64,000 bases of DNA from CAVTJL01 sp963752325 (lineage in GTDB: Bacteria > Pseudomonadota > Alphaproteobacteria > Geminicoccales > Geminicoccaceae): the NCBI GenBank assembly GCA_963752325.1, contig CAVVXU010000022.1:260985-324984 (forward strand), written 5' to 3'. Positions within the stretch are counted from its first letter, which is position 1; every line of letters begins with the position of its first letter. The notes below the pieces were generated by a model. It did no database searches and was not told the DNA's origin. It worked only from the letters and a program-made list of their open reading frames with translations. Below, one piece after another: positions 27,192 through 36,235 of this stretch. Both the position numbers and the translations under genes were made by a program.

Positions 27192-27941
27192 TCACTTCCC
27201 TTTCCGTCGCACATCGAAGACCGAGCCCCAGCCCTTGACCCGTGCCGGATCGGCCCCCGCCACCTGCATGGCCTGCCAGAGCCCCGTCGAGACCGTATCG
27301 TAGACGGGAATGCCGGTCTCGGCCTCCAGCGCCGCTGCGATCGCAGCGCCCCGGAAGTTGGTGCAAAAGACGGTGATCGCCTCGGGCTTGGTCGCAGCCA
27401 CCTCGCGGATCATGCGCGCGACGACGGGCTCGCCATACTCGGAGAAGGAGAAGTTGCCCTTGTCGCCGAGGTGGCGCTCGGCCACGCACTCGAAGCCGGC
27501 GGCGGCATAGGTACGAACGACCCGCGCCTGGATGTCGTCCCTGTAGGGTGTCACGAGCCCGAAGCGGCGGATGCCACGGAGACGGAAGATCTCATTCAGA
27601 CCAAGCACGGACGAGCAGCCGGGAACGCCGGTCGCCTGCTCGATGTCATGGCAGAGCCGCTCGTCGGCGTCGAAGCCAAGCCAACCCGCGGAGGTGCCGT
27701 TCCAGCAGATCGTCTGCACGCGTGCCTCGGCCAGAAGGCCCGCGGCCTCGAGCATGGGCTCGTTCTTGAACTGACCCAGAGCCGATTCGCCGAGGCTGAT
27801 CTCGGTGACACGGAAGCGGCCGAAATGCGCGCTCACGTCCGGCAGATCGGCCAGCATCCGCCCGATCATCGGCTCGAGGACGGTGTTGGAGGAGGGGGTG
27901 AGCATGCCCAGCAGAGCGCGCGGGCCGACCTTGTCCTGCAT
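27192..27941 (-). CDS. Maleate cis-trans isomerase / Asp-Glu racemase superfamily protein
   Basis: Cofactor-independent isomerase, racemase or decarboxylase fold, 249 aa. The N-terminus has the maleate-isomerase motif LLGMLTPSSNTVLEPM. The second catalytic cysteine is present in ITVFCTNFRGAA, but where the first cysteine is expected the sequence reads TICWNGTSAGW, so the classical two-Cys pair looks incomplete. It lies 2 nt upstream of the NHL gene and near a NitT/TauT transporter, in a region also holding hydantoinase and amidase genes, so a role as hydantoin- or aryl-malonate-type isomerase is also possible. Confidence 0.8.
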   Translation of the reverse strand: MQDKVGPRALLGMLTPSSNTVLEPMIGRMLADLPDVSAHFGRFRVTEISLGESALGQFKNEPMLEAAGLLAEARVQTICWNGTSAGWLGFDADERLCHDIEQATGVPGCSSVLGLNEIFRLRGIRRFGLVTPYRDDIQARVVRTYAAAGFECVAERHLGDKGNFSFSEYGEPVVARMIREVAATKPEAITVFCTNFRGAAIAAALEAETGIPVYDTVSTGLWQAMQVAGADPARVKGWGSVFDVRRKGK

Positions 27942-27977
27942 GGATGACTCCTTGCTTGGCCCCGCCCGGCGCGAGGC

Positions 27978-28850
27978 TCAGCCGACGACCACGCCGCGAC
28001 CGGCACGGGGGAGCCAGCGCAGCAGGCGGAGCGAGAGGGCGTTGAAGAGCGCGTAGGTGATCGAGGCGTAGACGATGAAGAGAAGGGCTACAAACAGCAT
28101 CCGATCGAGATAGGCGAACTGCTCGGAGTAGACGATGATGTAGCCGAGACCCGACTGGGCGCCCAGATACTCGGCACCGAGCACCGCGCCCCAGCCGATG
28201 CCAAGGCTGAGGAGAACGGTCGAGCGCAGCTCGGGGAAGATCGCCGGCAGGATCACGGTCCGGTAGAGATGAAGCCGGCTGGCGCCCAACGTCTGCGCAT
28301 TGTCGATATAGATCTGGGGCACGTTCTTCACGGCGTTGACCACGCCGGCGAAGAAGATGACGCCCGTGCCATAGGCGACGAAGGTGACCTTGCCCATGAA
28401 GTAGGTGCCGAACCAGAGCTGGAAGAGCGGCACCATGGCAAGGAGCGGCAGGGTGCGCAGGAACTGTGCCGGCACCTCGACCAGCCGCCTCGTCCAGCCC
28501 GACCAGGAGACGGCGAGGCCCAGAGCCGTGCCGACGATCCCGCCGATCAGGAGGCCCACATAGAGCCGGACGATCGTGTCCCAGGAGTTGCTGAGGATCG
28601 CCAGGAGCGCCGCCAGATAGCTGGGCTTGGCGCCGTTCGCGACCGACGGAACGCCGAGACCGCCCGCCCAGTAGTCCGAGAGCGACAGAAAGGTGTGGGT
28701 GAAGAGGACCTGCCAGCCGGGCACCATCGGCTCGCCCGGCACCGCCTCGGCCGTGTAGATCATCGAGAGGATCTGCCACACGCCCGCCATCGCCAGCAGC
28801 ACGAGGATCGAGATGCCGTGCCGCCGGAGGAAGGTGCGGAGCCTGCGCAT
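27978..28850 (-). CDS. NitT/TauT-family ABC transporter permease (SsuC type)
   Basis: Inner-membrane channel subunit of 290 aa, BPD_transp_1 fold. Hydrophobic segments are interspersed with MLFVALLFIVYASITYALFN at the end; the ATPase-coupling region reads QTLGASRLHLYRTVILPAIF followed by GIGWGAVLGAEYLGAQSGLG. This type imports nitrate, taurine, alkanesulfonates, pyrimidine precursors or similar small anions. Its start overlaps the ATPase stop by ATGA. Confidence 0.88.
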   Translation of the reverse strand: MRRLRTFLRRHGISILVLLAMAGVWQILSMIYTAEAVPGEPMVPGWQVLFTHTFLSLSDYWAGGLGVPSVANGAKPSYLAALLAILSNSWDTIVRLYVGLLIGGIVGTALGLAVSWSGWTRRLVEVPAQFLRTLPLLAMVPLFQLWFGTYFMGKVTFVAYGTGVIFFAGVVNAVKNVPQIYIDNAQTLGASRLHLYRTVILPAIFPELRSTVLLSLGIGWGAVLGAEYLGAQSGLGYIIVYSEQFAYLDRMLFVALLFIVYASITYALFNALSLRLLRWLPRAGRGVVVG

Positions 28851-29647
28851 CAGGCGGGCGCCCGCTGCAGCGCCGCTGCCCGGCTCCTGGGCTCGAGACC
28901 CAGGTGGGCCAGGAGGACGTGCTTGTGGCGCACCATCTCCTTCTCGAGGAGGGTGTCCGTGGTGCGCGGCCGCGGCGCCTCGATCCTGAGATCGTCGATC
29001 AGCCGGCCGCTGTGGATGACAAGAATACGGTCGGCGAGGATGAGCGCCTCGTCGACGTCGTGGGTGACGAAGAGGACGGTGCGGCGCCTGCCCTCGTCAC
29101 CCTCGCCCCAGAGGGTGAGAAGGACGCTGTGGAGCTGGTGCTTGGTAACGTAGTCGAGGGCGCCGAAGGGCTCGTCCAGCATCAGGACGCCGGCTCCGTT
29201 GGCGAAGACGGTGGCGACGGCGACGCGCTTCAGCATCCCGCCCGAGAGCTCGCGCGGCCAGGCACGCTCGACATGGGCGAGGCCAACCATCTCGAGATAG
29301 TGCCGCGCCACACGGCGGCGCTCGGCCTTGGGCATGCCGCGACAGCGGAGCCCATACTCGACATTGTCGATCACCCGCATCCAGGGAAAGACGCTGTCCT
29401 TCTGGAACACCATGCCGCGCTCGGGGCCCGGGCCCCTGACGGGGGTGCCCGCCACCCGCACGGCGCCGCCCGAGGGCGGCAGGAGGCCGGTGACGAGCTG
29501 GAGCAGGGTGCTCTTGCCGCAGCCGGAAGGCCCGACGAGGCAGACGAACTCACCCTCCGGCACCTCGAAGGAGATGTCGTCCACCGCGCGCACGGCCTGG
29601 CCGTCCGCCCGCTCGAAGCTGCGGGAGACGCCCTCCAGGCTGATCAT
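28850..29647 (-). CDS. NitT/TauT-family ABC transporter ATP-binding protein (SsuB/TauB type)
   Basis: Single-domain ATPase, 265 aa. Walker A GPSGCGKST, Q-loop FQKDSVFPWM, signature LSGGMLKRVAVATVF (MLKR in place of the common MRQR), Walker B VLMLDEPFGALD, and H-loop FVTHDVDEALILAD. Start ATG (MISLEGVSRSF) was chosen where the fold begins; the frame remains open upstream. It is flanked on both sides by permease genes of the same transporter. Confidence 0.92.
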   Translation of the reverse strand: MISLEGVSRSFERADGQAVRAVDDISFEVPEGEFVCLVGPSGCGKSTLLQLVTGLLPPSGGAVRVAGTPVRGPGPERGMVFQKDSVFPWMRVIDNVEYGLRCRGMPKAERRRVARHYLEMVGLAHVERAWPRELSGGMLKRVAVATVFANGAGVLMLDEPFGALDYVTKHQLHSVLLTLWGEGDEGRRRTVLFVTHDVDEALILADRILVIHSGRLIDDLRIEAPRPRTTDTLLEKEMVRHKHVLLAHLGLEPRSRAAALQRAPA

Positions 29648-29673
29648 GGCCGTCACTCTCCGTCTCCCATGGG

Positions 29674-30543
29674 TCAGGCGCCCCCGCCGGTGCGGGCGGC
29701 CATGCTCCAGGCGGCGAGCCTCGCGAAGCCCACCGCCGCCAGCCAGTCGCAGACGACCGCGACGACGCCCAGCACCAACAGCGCCGCGAAGATGCCCTGC
29801 ACGTCGGTGGCACCGGCCAGCACCTCGACGATCTTGCCGATGCCGTACTGGGCGCCGAGCAGCTCGGCGATTGCCTCGAGGCCCCAGGCACCGGCGAGCG
29901 CGATCCTCACCCCACCCAGGATCTGCGGGACCGTGCCCGGCACCAGGATGTCGCGCACGATCATCCACGGCCGGGCGCCCAGCGTCAGCGCCAATTCCTC
30001 GTAGACGGGATCGAGATTGTCGGCCGCCCGCTGGGCATAGACGTAGAGAATGACGGCCACGTAGAGCAGGACGAGAAGCACCGAGCTGGCCCGGCCGATA
30101 CCGAACCAGATAAGGAAGAAGGGTGCCGCCACCAGAATGGGCACGGTGCCCGCCGTCAGCATGATCGGATCGACAATGGCACGGGCGAGCTTGAAGCGCG
30201 CGCTGATCAGCCCGGCGATGGCACCCACGAGCCCACCCACGACGACGGCGATGAAGACGTTCACCGTCGTGTAGATCATGCTGTCGAGAAGGCCGGTGTC
30301 GGCGAGACCATAAAAGGAAAGCTCGGGCGCGGAGAAGAAGTCAGCGGCGATGCGCTGGACGACGCTCAGGGGCGAGGGCAGCGAGGAAGCCGGCATGGCG
30401 AAGGTGAGGAGCCACCAGACGAGGACGAGAAGGACGATGCCCGCCCCGGCCATCGGGTCCATGCCGAGCCTGGCGAGGATCGCCCGACGCCGACCACGGC
30501 GACGGGAGACCTCACCCAGCTCGCGCCCGACGCTGACGCTCAC
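29674..30543 (-). CDS. NitT/TauT-family ABC transporter permease, second subunit
   Basis: Channel subunit of 289 aa. It has the BPD_transp_1 coupling loop LALTLGARPWMIVRDILVPG and GVRIALAGAWGLEAIAELLG, with membrane segments such as AGIVLLVLVWWLLTFAMP and VFIAVVVGGLVGAIAGLI. It is the first permease of the operon and follows the binding-protein gene by about 27 bp. Two different permeases imply a heterodimeric channel. Confidence 0.88.
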   Translation of the reverse strand: MSVSVGRELGEVSRRRGRRRAILARLGMDPMAGAGIVLLVLVWWLLTFAMPASSLPSPLSVVQRIAADFFSAPELSFYGLADTGLLDSMIYTTVNVFIAVVVGGLVGAIAGLISARFKLARAIVDPIMLTAGTVPILVAAPFFLIWFGIGRASSVLLVLLYVAVILYVYAQRAADNLDPVYEELALTLGARPWMIVRDILVPGTVPQILGGVRIALAGAWGLEAIAELLGAQYGIGKIVEVLAGATDVQGIFAALLVLGVVAVVCDWLAAVGFARLAAWSMAARTGGGA

Positions 30544-30570
30544 ACGAGCACCCCTGCCCTGACCGCCGCC

Positions 30571-31912
30571 CTAGCCGGCGGCGGCCGTGGCGAACCGGTA
30601 CGCGTCCAGGAAGTCGTACCAGCCGTAATACTCCTTGGCCTTGGCCAGAAGCGCCTGCTTGTCGCTGTCCAGGCTCTTGCCCTCGAGACCCTTCATGAGC
30701 GCATCGGTCTTGGTGCGGTAGTCGACCATCTGGTGCCAGATGGGCGCTGCCCAGATGATCTGCTCGGGCGTCACGGCACCCTTCGGCATGACGCCGTGCT
30801 CGGCATAGTTCTTGATGATGGCACCCCAGGCATTCTTGTAATAAAGCACGCTCGAGGTGTCATCGAAGTAGGTCTTGTCGTAGTCGAAGGACGAGAGAGG
30901 ATCGAGCGCCTTGATGGTGGCCTCCACCCCCTTGCCGTCGAGATCAGTGCCGGCAACGCTGTTCAGATAGGGTGCCTGGAGATCGAACAGCGAGGGATCC
31001 TTCTTGACCTCGTCAATGGTGCGCCAGACGACCGAAAGAAAGCGCAGCACCGTGTTCTGGTTGGTGTTGACGTACTCGGCATTGGCACCGATGCCGACGA
31101 CAGCGACGAGCGGCTCGATCGGCGAGTCGATGCCGCCGGGCCCGTGCTTGTAGAGATCGCCGATGTCGAGGAGCTTCGTCCAGCCGGCCTGCTCGAGCGT
31201 GTAGACGATCGGCGCTCCCTCGGGATTGACGAAGTCTATGCGCCCGGCCTTGGCCAACACCAGCGCCTTCGAATTCATCGAGGACCTGAAGCTTCCATTT
31301 GACCTTGGCGAAGGTCGCCGCGGCCTCCTCGAAGGGCCGGTCGCTGAGCTCGGGGGCCCCAACCAGCGTCTTGCCGTCGAGCGGCTTGAGGGCCGCGTGG
31401 ATGGCGTCCTCGAAGCTCATGCCCTCGGCAATGTACTGCTTGAAGGTCTTGAGCTTCAGCTTCGGGTTGGCGAGGATCGCGTTGCCCAGGAAGTCGTCGG
31501 TGAACGCGATGCACTTCAGCGTCTTCGCCGACTTGTAGGTCGGCAGCATCAACGGACAGAACTCGCTCGATATGTCGAGCTGACGGTTGAGAAGAAGGGC
31601 GGTCACGTTGGTGTCGGTGACCTTGAGACCATAGGGCTCGGGTTTGACCGTGATGCCCACGTCCTTGAACCAGCCCTTCTTCATCGCGATGATGTAGAAG
31701 GTGTTGTCGGCGTAGGGACGCATGCCGAACTTCACGTCCGCGGTGGGGATGTCGGTCCCGGGCTCGGGGGGCAGCGGCGTATAGCTGTCGACCGAAACAT
31801 CGGCCGCCCGGGCCGTGCCAGGCAGCGCCGGCAGCCCCAGCGCCAATGTCAGCGCAACGGCCGACGCGGCCAACGACCATCCGCGCAGCCGACAGGATCT
31901 CGTTCTTGGCAT
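30571..31912 (-). CDS. NitT/TauT-type ABC transporter substrate-binding protein, one frameshift
   Basis: Periplasmic binding protein of about 446 aa. The start at 31912 gives a clear signal peptide (MPRTRSCRLRGWSLAASAVA ... TARAAD). The mature part reads VKFGMRPYADNTFYIIAMKK, GWFKDVGITVKPEPYG, and FCPLMLPTYKSAKTLKCIAF, the SsuA/THI5-like pattern. A shift near 31275 moves the remainder to another frame (LVLAKAGRIDFVNPEGAPIV onward to the stop). It is the first gene of the transporter operon and is divergent from the GntR gene, which probably controls it. Confidence 0.85.
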
Positions 31913-32070
31913 CGCTTCTCTCCCGACCTCGTGAGGCTCGCCCATGGGCGGAGTTCTGCTGCCCCGTCCCGATGGGCACCGACGACAGCATGTGCTTCCT
32001 GCTCGGCTCTGGCAAGCGTCGTGCCAACAGGCCATAGTCCCTAAGCCGCTGGCAGCAAGAACGTTTCCCA

Positions 32071-32140
32071 GAGACGGGATTATGTGTTTTGCATACCGAA
32101 CAGGCATAACTCCATATACGTGCTCGATAAATGACCAGCC
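32071..32140. promoter_or_regulatory. AT-rich divergent control region with GCATA repeats
   Basis: The 258-bp gap between the divergent binding-protein and GntR genes has one AT-rich patch. It contains TATGTGTTTTGCATA (TATG...CATA dyad), a second GCATA 14 bp on, and CATATACG. Such short dyads are compatible with a GntR/FCD operator and overlapping promoters. No clean -35/-10 pair could be fixed. Confidence 0.3.
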
Positions 32141-32170
32141 GAGTGGATCCGCCCCGGTGAGGACGCGCCG

Positions 32171-32905
32171 ATGACCTTCGAAGAGACGGCAGGACCCACA
32201 CCGCGTCGCGGGGCGCTACGCCCGCGCCGCCCGCCGATCCGACGCAGGCTGCTGCACGCCGAGGTGGGCGACCGGCTCCGGGACATGATCGCCCAGGGTG
32301 AGATCGGGGCGGGAAGCCGGCTCAACGAGCAGCGCCTGGCCGAGATGCTCGACGTGTCGCGCACGCCGATCCGGGAGGCGCTGAAGCAGCTCGCCTCCGA
32401 GGGGTTGGTCGAGCTTCTGCCGGGCCGCGGTGCTCGTGTCGCCCGGCTGGCACCCGAGGCCATCCTCGAGCTCTTCGAGGTGATCAGCGGGCTCGAGCGC
32501 TATGCGGCCGAGCTTGCGAGCCAGCGCATGACGGAGCGCGAGCTGGCACGTCTGCAGACGCTCCACGAGCGGATGATCGGGCACTACCGAGCGGGCCGGC
32601 GACCCGACTATTTCCGCCTCAACCAGGAGATCCACCTGGGCGTCGTGGCTGCGGCGCGCAACCCGACGCTCAAGGCGACGCACGCGGCCTTGATGGCGAA
32701 GGCCGGCGGCAGCCGCTACACGGCGCTGATGTCGCCGGAGCGCTGGGCCGAGGCGGTGGCCGAGCACGGGGCGCTGATGCAGGCGCTGACCGCGCGGAAC
32801 GCGAGCCGGGCCGGCCAGATCATGCTGCAGCACGTCCTGCGCACCGGCGAGGTTGCGAGCGCCGCGCTGCGTGCCGAGACGAGCCGCGCGGCACGGGCAA
32901 CCTGA
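32171..32905 (+). CDS. GntR-family transcriptional regulator (FadR/FCD subfamily)
   Basis: Regulator of 244 aa. The N-terminal winged helix is recognisable: VGDRLRDMIAQGEIGAGSRL, NEQRLAEMLDVSRTPIREAL, and EGLVELLPGRGARVA. The C-terminal all-helical FCD ligand domain includes LFEVISGLERYAAELA, FRLNQEIHLGVVAAARN and EHGALMQALTARNA. The divergent orientation makes the NitT/TauT operon (racemase-like and NHL genes included) its likely target. The ligand would be a small carboxylate (family knowledge). Confidence 0.92.
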   Translation: MTFEETAGPTPRRGALRPRRPPIRRRLLHAEVGDRLRDMIAQGEIGAGSRLNEQRLAEMLDVSRTPIREALKQLASEGLVELLPGRGARVARLAPEAILELFEVISGLERYAAELASQRMTERELARLQTLHERMIGHYRAGRRPDYFRLNQEIHLGVVAAARNPTLKATHAALMAKAGGSRYTALMSPERWAEAVAEHGALMQALTARNASRAGQIMLQHVLRTGEVASAALRAETSRAARAT

Positions 32906-32944
32906 TCAGCCCGAGCGAGAAGAGGCGCGACCGGCCCCGGCCGT

Positions 32945-33965
32945 TCAGCCGGTCGGTGCGGCCTCCGGCAGCAGCCCCTCGGCCTTGAGCTCGGCCCACA
33001 AAGCCTCGGGTACGGGGCGACGGAGGAGGCCGGCATTTGCCATGACCTCGGCGCGATCGCTGCAGCCGACGACGACGCTGGTGACGGCCGGGTGGCCGAG
33101 CGGAAAGCGCATCGCGGCGGCGGCAAGCGGCACGTCGTGGCGCCGGCAGACAGCCTCGATCCGTTGCACCCGCTCGAGGATGGCGGGCGGTGCCGGCTCA
33201 TAGAAGTAGCGGGCACCGTCGACGGCGCCGGTGGCGAGAATGCCCGAGTTGAAGGGTGCCGCCAGCAGGATGCCGATCTCCTCTGCCTCGCAATGGGGCA
33301 GCAGCTCGTCGAGGCCGCTTTGGTCGAGAAGGGTGTAGCGGCCGGCCAGCATGAAGCAGTCGAACTGTCCGGCCCTGGCGAAGGCAAGGCACACCTCGGG
33401 ATCGTTCACGCCCACACCCACGGCCTGGATCACGCCCGCGGCGCGCAGCTCGTCGAGAGCCCGATAGGCACCCTCCATGGCCTCGCCGAAGCGCCGGGGA
33501 TAGGCGTCGCCGTGCCAGCGCGGGTTGCAGTCGTGGATGAGCACGATGTCGATCCGATCGAGACCCAGCCGCTGATGGCTGTCCTCGAGCGAGCGCATCG
33601 TCGCGTCGTAGGAATAGTCGAACGACACGCTGAAGGGCAGCGGCGCGCTGAACATGCTCTCCGGTGCGGCGCCGGTGCGTGCGGGGCGCAAGAGGCGGCC
33701 GACCTTGGTCGAGAGCACCATGGCATCCCGCGGCAAGCGGCGCAGGCCGGCGCCGACTCGATGCTCGCTCAGCCCGTGGCCATAGAACGGCGCCGAGTTC
33801 GACATAGCGGATGCCGGCCTCGAAGGCGGCGGCGAGCGCGTCGCTCGCCACCTCGTCACCGCCGTCGCTGTAGAGGCTGCCGAGCGGCGCCCCGCCGAAG
33901 CCCAGCTCCGTGAGCTCGAGCGCGGTGCGGCCGAGCCGCCGCGTCGGCAGGGCGCCCTCGGCCAT
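32945..33965 (-). CDS. Aldo/keto reductase (D-threo-aldose/L-fucose dehydrogenase-like), one frameshift
   Basis: NAD(P)-dependent oxidoreductase of about 340 aa. The N-terminus is in one frame (RRLGRTALELTELGFGGAPL, GSLYSDGG, AAFEAGIRY). After a shift near 33805 the rest continues with NSAPFYGHGLSEHRVG (catalytic Tyr in the FYGHG context), STKVGRLLRP (Lys), DIVLIHDCNPRWHG (His) and the ending LKAEGLLPEAAPTG. The pattern matches aldose 1-dehydrogenase-type AKRs acting on fucose or arabinose, or pyridoxal. It lies 2 nt downstream of the beta-hydroxyacid dehydrogenase gene, so the two are cotranscribed. Confidence 0.85.
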
Positions 33966-33967
33966 GC

Positions 33968-34879
33968 TCACTTCTCCCCGGGCTCGAGACGGACCTCGAT
34001 CCCCACCGCGCGCTCGAGCGACCTCAGCAGGCTCGACACGTCGTCGCCGCCGAGCCCGGCCTCGTCGGCACGGGCGAGTGCTCCCAGCGCCGCCTCGCCA
34101 ACGGGCGTGGGAACGCCGAGCGACCGAGCCATCTCGGTCGCGAGCCGCACGTCCTTGCGAGCCAGCTTCACCATGAAGCCCGGCTTGAAGTCGCCAGCCA
34201 GACCCTTCCGCGGCAGCGACACGGTGAGCTGGTTGTTCCCGGCCATGGTCCCGGCGAAGACGGTCCGCATCAGCTCGAGGGAGAGGCCGGCCTTGCTGCC
34301 GGTGACGAGCGCCTCGACGGTCGCCTCGAGGATGCTGGAGGCGAGGCAGTTGTTCGTGAGCTTCATCGCCTGCCCGGCGCCCAGGGCACCGCAGTGGTAG
34401 AGGGTCTCGCCCATGCACATCAGGACGGGACGCACCTCCTCGACGACCTCGGCATCGCCACCGACCATGAGAAGAAGCGTGCCCTCCACGGCGTTCTGCT
34501 GCTGACGGCCGACCGGGCTGTCGATCATGCGGATGCCCTTGGCCGCCATCTTCTCGCCGACCCGCTTCGTGGTCACCGGGTCGATGGTGCTCATGTCGAT
34601 GTAGACGGCGCCCGAGCGCAGCGATCCGAGGATGCCATTGGGTCCCGCCGCCACCGCCTCGACGTCCGGCGCGTCGGGCAGCATGGTGATGACGACGTCG
34701 GAGGCGGCAGCCACCTCGGCCGGGGAGGATGCGGCCTTGGCACCGGCGGCTACGAGCTCGGCCATCGACGCCTCGAGGGCGTCGAAGACCACCATCGGGT
34801 AGCCCTTCCTCCTCACATTCATCGCCATCGGCCGCCCCATCGTGCCCAGCCCGATGAAGCCGATCGTGCCTAACGCCAT
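33968..34879 (-). CDS. Beta-hydroxyacid dehydrogenase family oxidoreductase, YihU (sulfolactaldehyde reductase)-like
   Basis: NAD(P)H-dependent enzyme of 303 aa. Rossmann loop IGFIGLGTMGRPMAMNV, substrate motif IDSPVGRQQQNAVEGTLLL, catalytic Lys in GAGQAMKLTNN and C-terminal GDFKPGFMVKLARKDVRLA. From memory the PVGR...GTLLL...GG stretch and the C-terminal half resemble E. coli YihU more than classical 3-hydroxyisobutyrate dehydrogenase; in YihU the Arg of PVGR helps bind the sulfonate. It lies in an operon with a NitT/TauT transporter (a class that includes sulfonate importers). 3-Hydroxyisobutyrate, tartronate semialdehyde or hydroxymethylglutarate remain alternatives. Confidence 0.85.
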   Translation of the reverse strand: MALGTIGFIGLGTMGRPMAMNVRRKGYPMVVFDALEASMAELVAAGAKAASSPAEVAAASDVVITMLPDAPDVEAVAAGPNGILGSLRSGAVYIDMSTIDPVTTKRVGEKMAAKGIRMIDSPVGRQQQNAVEGTLLLMVGGDAEVVEEVRPVLMCMGETLYHCGALGAGQAMKLTNNCLASSILEATVEALVTGSKAGLSLELMRTVFAGTMAGNNQLTVSLPRKGLAGDFKPGFMVKLARKDVRLATEMARSLGVPTPVGEAALGALARADEAGLGGDDVSSLLRSLERAVGIEVRLEPGEK

Positions 34880-34948
34880 CTGCCTTGGTTCCCTGCTCTG
34901 CGCCCGTGATGCCGGGAGGCGGCGTCTGCCGCCGCCCCCCGATCGGGG

Positions 34949-36184
34949 TCAGCTACGCGCCGACCACTTGTCCATGTCCCACACCGGCAGACCGCGCAGG
35001 TCCTTGGTGTCCTTCGCGGTGAAGACGTCCATCGGCGGCTTCTTGCCCGTCTCCTCCCAGGCCTTCTTGATCAGGGACGCCCCCGGCTTGAAGGCGTCCT
35101 TGACCTGGTCCCAGGTGAGCGCCTCGTCGATGAGGCCGCCCTGCAGCATGAACTTCGAGACGGCGAGCAGCGCTCCGGCGTCGCCCTCGGTGGGCCAGAC
35201 CCAGCCGCGGATGAACAGCACCTCGTCCTCGACCACCTTGGCACCGAGATCGCCCGGCAGACCCCAGTATTTCTTCGAGAGGTCGGAGATCTGGTCCGGC
35301 GTCATCTTGCCCAGGCCGTCCACGGCCTCCTGCTGTGCCGCGACGAAGGCGGTGACAAGATCCGGATGGGCGGTGAGAAGCTTGTTCTGCACCATCCAGA
35401 ACGAGCGATGCAGATAAAAGCCGTCCGGATAGAACGGCGAGTTCTTGACCGACGGCAGCAGGATCCCGGCACCCTCGCCGGCCGGACCCTTGTAGTGGGA
35501 TTCGGTGTAGCCGAACGAGTTGACGATGCCGACCGTGCCGAGCTCCTTGTTGGCCTTGAGGAAGGCCGGATAGGTGACGATCGCGGCGTCCATGCCGGTC
35601 GGCAGCGCTGCCGCCTGCGCCTGGGTCGGCGTGTTGATGATCTTGATGCCGTTGGCCCGCGGATCGCCCGAGCCGAGCTCGCCCAGGAGGATCTGCGAGA
35701 AGGCGTTGTAGGGGTCGCCGCCGAGCAGGGCGCCCACCGTCTTGCCCTTGAGATCCTGAACGTTCCGGATCTCGGAATTGGGGCGCACCGCCAGCACGAA
35801 GCGGAGATGGCCCTCCCCGACGTTGAGCACGTTCCACGGCTGCTGCTGGGCGATGCCGCGAATGATGGGCGTGTTGCCCCAAAGGCCGAAGTCGAGATTG
35901 CCGCCGACGAAAGCCTCGACCTGCGGCATGGCCGAGGGATAGTCGCGGTAGTCGACCGTGAGCTTGTAGCCGGCCTTCGCCGCCTGCTCGGCGAAGAGGT
36001 CCTTGTCCATCATGTACTGCGTGATGGGCGAGTTGCCGGCGGCCCAGGGCTGCCTGCCCACCGATACCGTGATCTCCTTGGCGTCCGCCGCCCGGGCCCT
36101 GCGGCCGGGCATCGCCGCCCCGGCGCCGGCCAGCGCCGTGCCGGCCATCGAGCCAAGAATGCCGCGTCGCGTCAGCTTGGTCAT
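34949..36184 (-). CDS. NitT/TauT-type ABC transporter substrate-binding protein
   Basis: Periplasmic binding protein of 411 aa with an RR-containing leader (MTKLTRRGILGSMAGTALAG) that looks like a Tat signal. The mature region has SsuA-like features: ITQYMMDKDLFAEQAAKAGY, FVGGNLDFGLWGNTPIIRGI, DLKGKTVGALLGGDPYNAFS, and WPTEGDAGALLAVSKFML. Two genes upstream encode permeases and one an ATPase of the same system. Confidence 0.9.
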   Translation of the reverse strand: MTKLTRRGILGSMAGTALAGAGAAMPGRRARAADAKEITVSVGRQPWAAGNSPITQYMMDKDLFAEQAAKAGYKLTVDYRDYPSAMPQVEAFVGGNLDFGLWGNTPIIRGIAQQQPWNVLNVGEGHLRFVLAVRPNSEIRNVQDLKGKTVGALLGGDPYNAFSQILLGELGSGDPRANGIKIINTPTQAQAAALPTGMDAAIVTYPAFLKANKELGTVGIVNSFGYTESHYKGPAGEGAGILLPSVKNSPFYPDGFYLHRSFWMVQNKLLTAHPDLVTAFVAAQQEAVDGLGKMTPDQISDLSKKYWGLPGDLGAKVVEDEVLFIRGWVWPTEGDAGALLAVSKFMLQGGLIDEALTWDQVKDAFKPGASLIKKAWEETGKKPPMDVFTAKDTKDLRGLPVWDMDKWSARS

Positions 36185-36235
36185 TGATTGGACCTCCCTT
36201 GGTTGGCTGCGTGCAAGTCGAGCAGAACGCTCCGC

